DNA of 64,000 nt from Mya arenaria (lineage: Eukaryota > Mollusca > Bivalvia > Myida > Myidae). Shown piece by piece: positions 57,501 to 64,000 of the stretch. Where the stretch lies: assembly GCF_026914265.1 (NCBI RefSeq), contig NC_069124.1:17009088-17073087 (forward strand). The letters are read 5' to 3'. Within the stretch, counting starts at the first letter, position 1; every line of letters begins with the position of its first letter. The notes under the pieces are model-generated. The model did no database searches and had not been told where the DNA came from. It worked only from the letters and a program-made list of their open reading frames with translations. A program made the position numbers and the translations under genes.

Positions 57501-58360
57501 GTTCAGGGGAGCTGTTTTATCAGGAATCCTAGGAGCGGTTCGTACCTAGGAGAGATGCCCAGCTGTAGTTCAGGGAGGTGTTTCATCAGGAATCCTAGGA
57601 GCGGTTCGTACTTAGCAGATATATTCAGCTGTATTTCAGGGAGCTGTTTCATCAGGAATCCTAGGAGCGGTTCGTACTTAGCAGATATATTCAGCTGTAT
57701 TTCAGGGAGCTGTTTCATCAGGAATCCTAGGAGCGGTTCGTACTTAGCAGATATATTTCGCTGTAGTTCAGGGAGCTGTTTTATCAGGAATCGTAGCGGT
57801 TCGTACTTACGAGAGATGACCAGCAGTAGTACAGGCTTCGTTTCATCAAGATTCCTAGGAGCGGTTCGTACCTACGAGAGATGTCCAGCAGTAGTACAGG
57901 CTTCGTTTCATCAAGATTCCTAGGAGCGGTTCGTACCTACGAGAGATGTCCAGCAGTAGTACAGGCTTCGTTTCATCAAGATTCCTAGGAGCGGTTCGTA
58001 CCTACGAGAGATGTCCAGCAGTAGTACAGGCTTCGTTTCATCAAGATTCCTAGGAGCGGTTCGTACCTACGAGAGATGTCCAGCAGTAGTACAGGCTTCG
58101 TTTCATCAAGATTCCTAGGAGCGGTTCGTACCTACGAGAGATGTCCAGCAGTAGTACAGGCTTCGTTTCATCAAGATTCCTAGGAGCGGTTCGTATCTAG
58201 AAGAGATGTCCAGCAGTAGAACAGGGAGCCGTTTAATTAAGATTCCTAAGAGCGGTTCACACCTAGGAGATATATCCAGCATTAGTACAGAGAGCCGTTT
58301 TATCAAGAATCCTAAGAGCGATTCGTACCTAGAAGAGATGTCCCGCAGTAGTATGATTCT
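51539..58360. repeat. 66-bp minisatellite of about 100 units
   Basis: The main unit is 66 bp (core TATCCTAGGAGCGGTTCGTA then CCAAGTAGAGATGTCCAGCAG). A 65-bp variant (GATTCCTAGGAGCGG, CCTACGAGAG) dominates at 55201-55310 and 57836-58190, and a few 67-bp units occur. Units differ at a few recurrent positions (AGC/AAC/AGG, TTCG/TCCG, GAACAG/GTACAG). Three of six frames stay open for up to 1065 codons because 66 is a multiple of three and the unit lacks stops in those frames. The variable positions are not mainly synonymous in any one frame, so I see no sign of protein selection. Confidence 0.95.
52615..58020. repeat. 2703-bp tandem duplication inside the 66-bp array
   Basis: The order of variant units from about 52615 to 55317 recurs from about 55318 onward with a fixed offset of 2703 bp. 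Examples are the rare ACATGGAGC (53019 and 55722), the TTGAACAGG unit (53410 and 56113) and the TATAGAGAGCCG unit (54733 and 57436). The copies differ by a few substitutions and by one 67-bp unit present only in the first copy (about 54840-54906). Confidence 0.85.
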
Positions 58361-60600
58361 ACTCCTCGGACGTTTGATGGTTTAATGTGTATTGTCTGAC
58401 TAAACATGCAATATCACAGCCTACTCCTCGTCATATAAATGTATATTTATCCGTGAACTTTTACCCTTTGTATATTGAAGTGGTGTCTTCACAATCGGTC
58501 AAACTTTTGTTTGCAGAAATTGAACAATTGATGGATAGGCATACAAATGTTGCACATTTTGCCATGCTATCTGAATATCCCCCAACGTATAGCTATGTAA
58601 GAACTGTACAAGTAAATCTTACAGCATTTTGATAAATTACCCTTAAGTGTGACCTTAAACTTAAACCATCTGATATAGATCTTGTAACGGACATGCCGGA
58701 TTCTTATGGTGAACACTATGAAACAAGTTATCTACAAATTCACAAACGCATGAAAACAAACTGAACAAGACAAATTCAAAGCAGTTTTGACCAATGATCT
58801 ATAAGTGTGGCCTTTACCTTTGACATACAGAGCACCTTCTTGCACGCGACACACCTTCTTGTCATGGTGAACATTTATTCCAAGTTGTTTTAAAATCACC
58901 CTATGCATGGCCAGGTTACTACCAGGACAAGCCAAACAACAAGGAACAATGACCTTAGGTTTTACCTCGACTTTTGACCTACAGACATGGGTCTTTTCAG
59001 TTTTGGACGTGACCAGGTGGAGCAAAGACTCCTATTCGCATCATTTTAATTACGTTGGAGGTCACTTCTAATTATATGATACTCCGGTGAGCGATTTAGT
59101 GCCTTGTATGACACTTTAGTTGTATCCATTCCTAATTAATGTTCAGGATAACATAAAGTCGTGGGCTTCTCCTTCCAACTCTTTTGTCAATCAGACTTCT
59201 CAGAAGTCACTGCTTCATAAGTGCACTAGAACTATGGGTAGTGGACATCATATGTTATGAAACCATTTATCTTTAGAATAAATTCACAGAAACACGTGGC
59301 TTAAGTTTTAAACTACCAAGTTGGTAGAAATATCAAGATATAAGATAAGGTTGTTTGTCCTCTACACAAAATGTAGTGGGCCTTAAACGATATAAGAGTA
59401 CACAAAGACATTTAAACTTTATTTCACCATTCTGAAAGCCAAAAAATTGTCGCTTAGTAACATATATTAACTGCTTTACATAATAACAGAAAGTACAGTA
59501 CCATTACATATTGAATACATTGCAAGAAGACACAGGCCCTGATTTCTCAAAACTTCTTAAGTTTCACAGGCTTAAGTAGCTTATTTGGTTTACTTAATAT
59601 TCTTACTTAAACCAGATTTTGATGAATAAAACTTAGTTGTTTATAATTATCAGACAGCTTCTTTCAATATACAGTCATATCAGTTAAAAAAGCAGCAAAC
59701 ATTTTACAAATTATAGAAGAAAAAAATAGTGAGCTAGTTTAACTGTGTTATACCAGACTTAAGTAGATTCAAGAAATCAGCCCCTGGGCTCCATTTTCCT
59801 TAGCTGATTATAAAGACTTTCTTTTGTGTTCTCTGGAGCAAACTTTCTATTCACCTCAATGCTTACACAATAAAAACCTGTCCTAGAGAATTTGTAAAGC
59901 TTCTTATTGAGTATATAACGTTATGAGATTTTACCACATTCAGTTCTTATTTCATAATTGCACTGATATTGCAGTATTCATGATAGAGTGTGAAGTTATT
60001 TCATATCAGAAAGCTATGTTTCATTAAAAGACCAACAAACACTTTATAACAAAATTTACAACAGTTGGAACAATTTATACAGAACAGAAAAAAAACAAAA
60101 CATGAATTACCTAATTTATATACTAATTGCAACAAAATAGATTTAAAATAGAACTAGTATGGAGCCATACCAATTTGATTCAATGTCTATCATCGGGTCC
60201 CAACTCCCAACCAGCTCAGGGATGAAGGAAAATATTTTCCTAATTTCAACCAGTATAACTTATGACAATAGTTCATAAGCAATAGTTTCCGAAGAGCGGA
60301 GAAGAAAATAACCCCTCACAACCCCCCCCCCCCCCAACATTTGTTTTGCAAAGACAGACAATATCCACCAATAATTTTAAACGATCTTTTAATTTGTGTC
60401 TCAGTTTAATAAATTGCAATAAAATACACTTTCAACAAAATAAATTATGTGGTAAGTAATCTTCGAAATTAGAAAGAATAAGTGAATATCTTATCATTAG
60501 ATATAAGGGATTTTTCCCCACCTGTGCAAAAATTGGTAGAGGGGATGGGGAGAATTTTTGTATGTATCCTGATTAAAATTATCTGCTGGATTATGCTCAA
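58361..60600. other. AT-rich stretch, no recognised gene
   Basis: Part of 58680-59040 looks like decayed interspersed repeat (ACCTTAGGTTTTACCTCGAC, TTTTGACCTACAGA). A poly-C run lies at about 60321-60335. Nothing else is supported. Confidence 0.45.
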
Positions 60601-60607
60601 CATTAAA

Positions 60608-61600
60608 TCAGCTTAGTATGGCTATATATTAATCATTAATCTCATATATATAAACATATACAGGGTTAGTAGGAGACCCGATACATACCAAGCAAAGGAA
60701 ACCATATTTGGGTTCAAGCCCTGTATATCCCATATCAGTTCACCTACTAACCCATTAACATTGCGATATTAATCATTAATCTCAATATGATATTCCTATG
60801 GCTTTATATTAATCATTAATCAGAACACAGTATTTCCTTTAGCTTAATATCAATCATTAATCTGAACATGATATTTCCTATGGCTTTATATCAATAATTA
60901 ATCAAAACAAAGTATTTCCTATGGCTTTATATCCATCATTAATCAGAACACAGTATTTCCTATGACTTTACATTAATCAGAACACAGTATTTCCTATGGC
61001 TGTATATCAATCATTAATCAGAACACAGTATTTCCTATGGCTGTATATCAATCATTAATCAGAACACAGTTTTTCCTATGGCTCTATATCAATCATAAAT
61101 CAGGACACAGTATTTCCTATGTCTCTATATCAATCATTAATCAGGACACAGTATTTCCTATGGCTTTACATTAATCATTAATCAGGACACAGTTTTTCTA
61201 ATGGCTTTATATAATTCATTAATCAGAACATAGTATTTCCTATGGCTGTATATCAATCATTAATCAGGACACAGTTTTTCTAATGGCTTTATATTAATCA
61301 TTTATCAGAACACAGTATTTCCCATGGCAATATATTAATCATTAATCAGAACACAGTATTTCCTATGGCTTTATATTAATCATTAATCAGAACACAGTAT
61401 TTCCTATGGCTCTATATCAATGAATAATCAGAACACAGTATTTTCTATGGCTCTATATCAATCATTAATCAGAACACAGTATTTCCTATGGCTCTATATC
61501 AATCATTAATCAGAACACAGTATTTCCTATGGCTCTATATTAATCATTAATCAGAACACAGTATTTCCTATGGCTCTATATCAATCATTTGTTGCAACAT
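60608..61600. repeat. 41-bp minisatellite
   Basis: About 20 units of 41 bp (CAGAACACAGTATTTCCTAT then GGCTCTATATCAATCATTAAT), regular from about 60770. An unrelated segment at about 60660-60765, bounded by inverted GGGTTAGTAGG and CCTACTAACCC, interrupts the first units. Confidence 0.85.
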
Positions 61601-64000
61601 GATATTTCAATCTGGCATTTAAAAACTAGTAAGAAATTATACAATAATAAAGCTCCTACAAATCTCAGCATTACTAATATGAGTATATTGATTCTAACAA
61701 ACAGATTAAAAAAATGTAATAAAGCATTTGTTTTTTTGTATCGCAAATGAGGTCAGCTTAAGCCACAAAAAATATGACAATAATTGATATGATGATCATA
61801 CCAACACAAGTTTGGAATAATACAAAAACAACACAAAATAGACATAAATAAACAGATCAAAATGTTCAGTAAAAACAGAGGATTTCTTATAATAAAAAAG
61901 GGATATAAAACAAGTATATACATACACAGACAGGGACATAGTTTGACATAGAAAATACTGAGATGTATAAGACAGCACTGGCCCATCTCAGTTTGTGTCC
62001 ATTCTTTCACCAAGTAGTTTTTATTTTTATTTTGATAGCTTTAAAGCGGTGTGTATAATATTACCTTAACATTAAGTCAGTCAAGCAGTGAATATCATTA
62101 TAAGATAAGCAAATAAATTGGAATGAAAATTAAAATAAATTTTCAATATAAGAGCATTACTGCATTCGTGGTTTAAAAAAACAACATGGGACAAAAACTT
62201 TTTTTCTTCGACCAACAGATGAGCTAATAAACACACAAGAGACAAAAAAAGTGAATCTGAATTACAATAAAATTAATCACAGCATTTATAATAAAAATTA
62301 AGGTATAGGAACAGGTCAGGAAGAATTCTTATGAACATTTCTGATGTATAAATATGCTAGAGCATTAATATGGAATGATATTAAATTCCTAACAGCTTCA
62401 CAACCAATAGCTAAAATCGCTATAGTCTGCCAAACAATATGCCCCCTATGACCACTTTGTTAGAAACATGTGGAGAATTGAATTAATGTGATTTTTAAGA
62501 TTTTAATTCCATTAATTATGAATGGTTGCACAAGGCTTTTGTGAATGTTAAGCCAACATTTCAAACAAACTTTTATTAAGCTGTTGACCAAGTTGTTAAC
62601 GTTGACTTTTAACATCAAAAGGAATAGGAGCAATCTTATAGTTAATGGCAACATACCAGAGAAGTTCCATGGTTCTAGGTAAAACTGTTGTGGAATTATA
62701 GTGCAGGCAAGTTTTTACAAGACTTTTGGCAGTTACTTTTGACTTCCTGACATCAACAAAGAATAGGGGTCATCTACTGGCCAAGGGCAACCTCTGTAGT
62801 CTGAATTTTCACAGTCCTCTAATGGTCAAGGGCACCTGCTTTCAAGTTATTGTGCACACCAAGTTTCATAAGACTTTTGACGGTGACCTTTAACCTACTG
62901 ACCTAAAAAAAACCAAAAGGGGTCATCTATGGGTTAAGGGCAACCTAGAAATGAAGATCCATTGTCCTACATTTGTAGGTCAAACCAATCTTGATTTTAC
63001 TGTGCAGAGGAAACTTGGTCCATCTGCTGACAGAACTACTGAGGAATTATCAGACAATCTGACCATCACCAACCTTTTAAAAGAGGGCATTAAAAGGAAT
63101 ATACTTCAAAAGCACACATATCAGTGAATTATTTTCATCCTTCCAAATTGAGAATTTGGAAAAATGCAAAAATCATGCTAAAAACGAAAATATAATAGCA
63201 AATATACTTGTTTTTACTTTTTTATGCATACATTATGTAAAAGAGCTAGTCTTATCAAGAATTTGTTTATTAAAAAAAAAATTGCTTTTTAATTCGTTCA
63301 AAGGATCTGTATTCAATCAATTGTGAAAATATCATCAATTTTTGGGGAAAATTATCAGTTCTTTAGGGGAAACAGCCTTTAGAAAGCTGCACATTGCACT
63401 GAAAAAAATCACTGCATATATATGAGCTTAAATTTGAAACTTCAGCCACTGCATTTAGCATTTAATAAGGCATGCATATAACAGAAGACCAGATATGGTC
63501 TCACAATATATAATGTGTATGAGGTGATCGAGTATTTTTTACATTCGTTTGGGTTAGTTTAAGCGAACAAATGTGCTTAGATTTAAGCTGGAATGGAATT
63601 TAAGTTTAAAGAAATAAAAAAAAGCCTCAAATATTTATATCTCAGTATGAAATAAACTTTCATCAATTAAAATAATCTAAGATAAAAATGAGATTCTACT
63701 ATAACTTAATGAAAATGAGGAAAAAGTGAAATATGAAATAAAAACAAAAAATACATGTTGTATAAACCATAACATGCACTTACTAAGATCACAGTTCATT
63801 TAAAAGGAACTTTCAAATTGTATACAGTGTAGACATTGACAAATGCATTATATAGCATAAAATTGGACAAAAATATTATTAAAGCCACGAAAAAAAAAAC
63901 TGAAAATTCACGAAAATGTGACAGTAAATGCTTCCACTTGTTCAAAAGCATTATCAATGCTATTTGAAATTGCCTGGTGTAGTAAATGCTTCCACTTGTT
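61601..64000. other. AT-rich stretch, no recognised gene
   Basis: 62640-63020 contains decayed repeat sequence (GACTTTTGACGGTGACCTTT, GGGGTCATCTA) with the flavour of pearl core units. The last 80 bp hold a 20-bp exact direct repeat, AGTAAATGCTTCCACTTGTT, at 63923 and 63981. No exon could be supported. Confidence 0.4.
63318..63435 (+). repeat. Dispersed repeat, copy 2
   Basis: Contains GGGGAAACAGCCTTTAGAA at 63366-63384, shared in inverted orientation with 43760-43885. The alignment continues on both sides with gaps. Confidence 0.5.

Noticed and set aside
51539-58360. CRISPR-like array
   Set aside because: Units are contiguous with no unique spacers, and the genome is eukaryotic.

Overview
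The window looks like nuclear DNA of a mollusc, most likely a bivalve. It is AT-rich, with long introns, GT-AG splicing, dense tri- and tetranucleotide microsatellites, tRNA-derived SINEs, MITEs, and 'pearl'-type elements with about 146-181 bp core repeats of the kind known from bivalve genomes. I see no bacterial-style operons, no CRISPR array and no free-standing tRNA or rRNA gene.

Only two genes can be reconstructed with confidence, and both are split into exons that join in frame. (1) On the minus strand (7151 down to 318) five coding exons give a complete 285-residue short-chain collagen: signal peptide, coiled coil, furin-type RQKR site, 61 uninterrupted Gly-X-Y triplets and a Tyr/Ala-rich tail, with no cysteine. 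(2) On the plus strand (16350 to 40334, possibly to 44904) thirteen exons give the 659-residue core of an SLC6 sodium- and chloride-dependent transporter, closest in its motifs to glycine transporters. After the core come up to four separate phase-0 exons, each with its own stop. Three carry a VYV motif, which suggests a choice of C-terminal tails by alternative splicing.

Region by region: 1-7.2 kb, collagen gene with repeats in its introns; 7.2-16.3 kb, intergenic, with microsatellites, a nested-repeat region (9.2-11.1 kb) and a large foldback element (15.0-15.5 kb); 16.3-45 kb, the transporter gene, whose introns hold at least twelve recognisable mobile elements; 45-48.9 kb, mostly featureless, with one coding-like GC-rich patch near 47.3 kb; 48.9-50.6 kb, a G-rich 45-bp minisatellite; 50.9-51.2 kb, a complete SINE with target-site duplications; 51.5-58.4 kb, a 66-bp minisatellite of about 100 units containing a recent 2.7-kb tandem duplication; 58.4-64 kb, AT-rich, with a 41-bp minisatellite and no recognised gene.

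The most interesting observations are the alternative transporter tails, the shared structural plan of four mobile-element families unrelated in sequence (subterminal inverted repeat, core repeats, 3' hairpin, CTCTTGTT end), the cysteine-free collagen, the nested insertion at 9.2-11.1 kb, and the 66-bp array that stays open in three of six frames. The long open frames in the arrays are judged to be products of unit length (66 = 22 codons, 45 = 15 codons), not genes.
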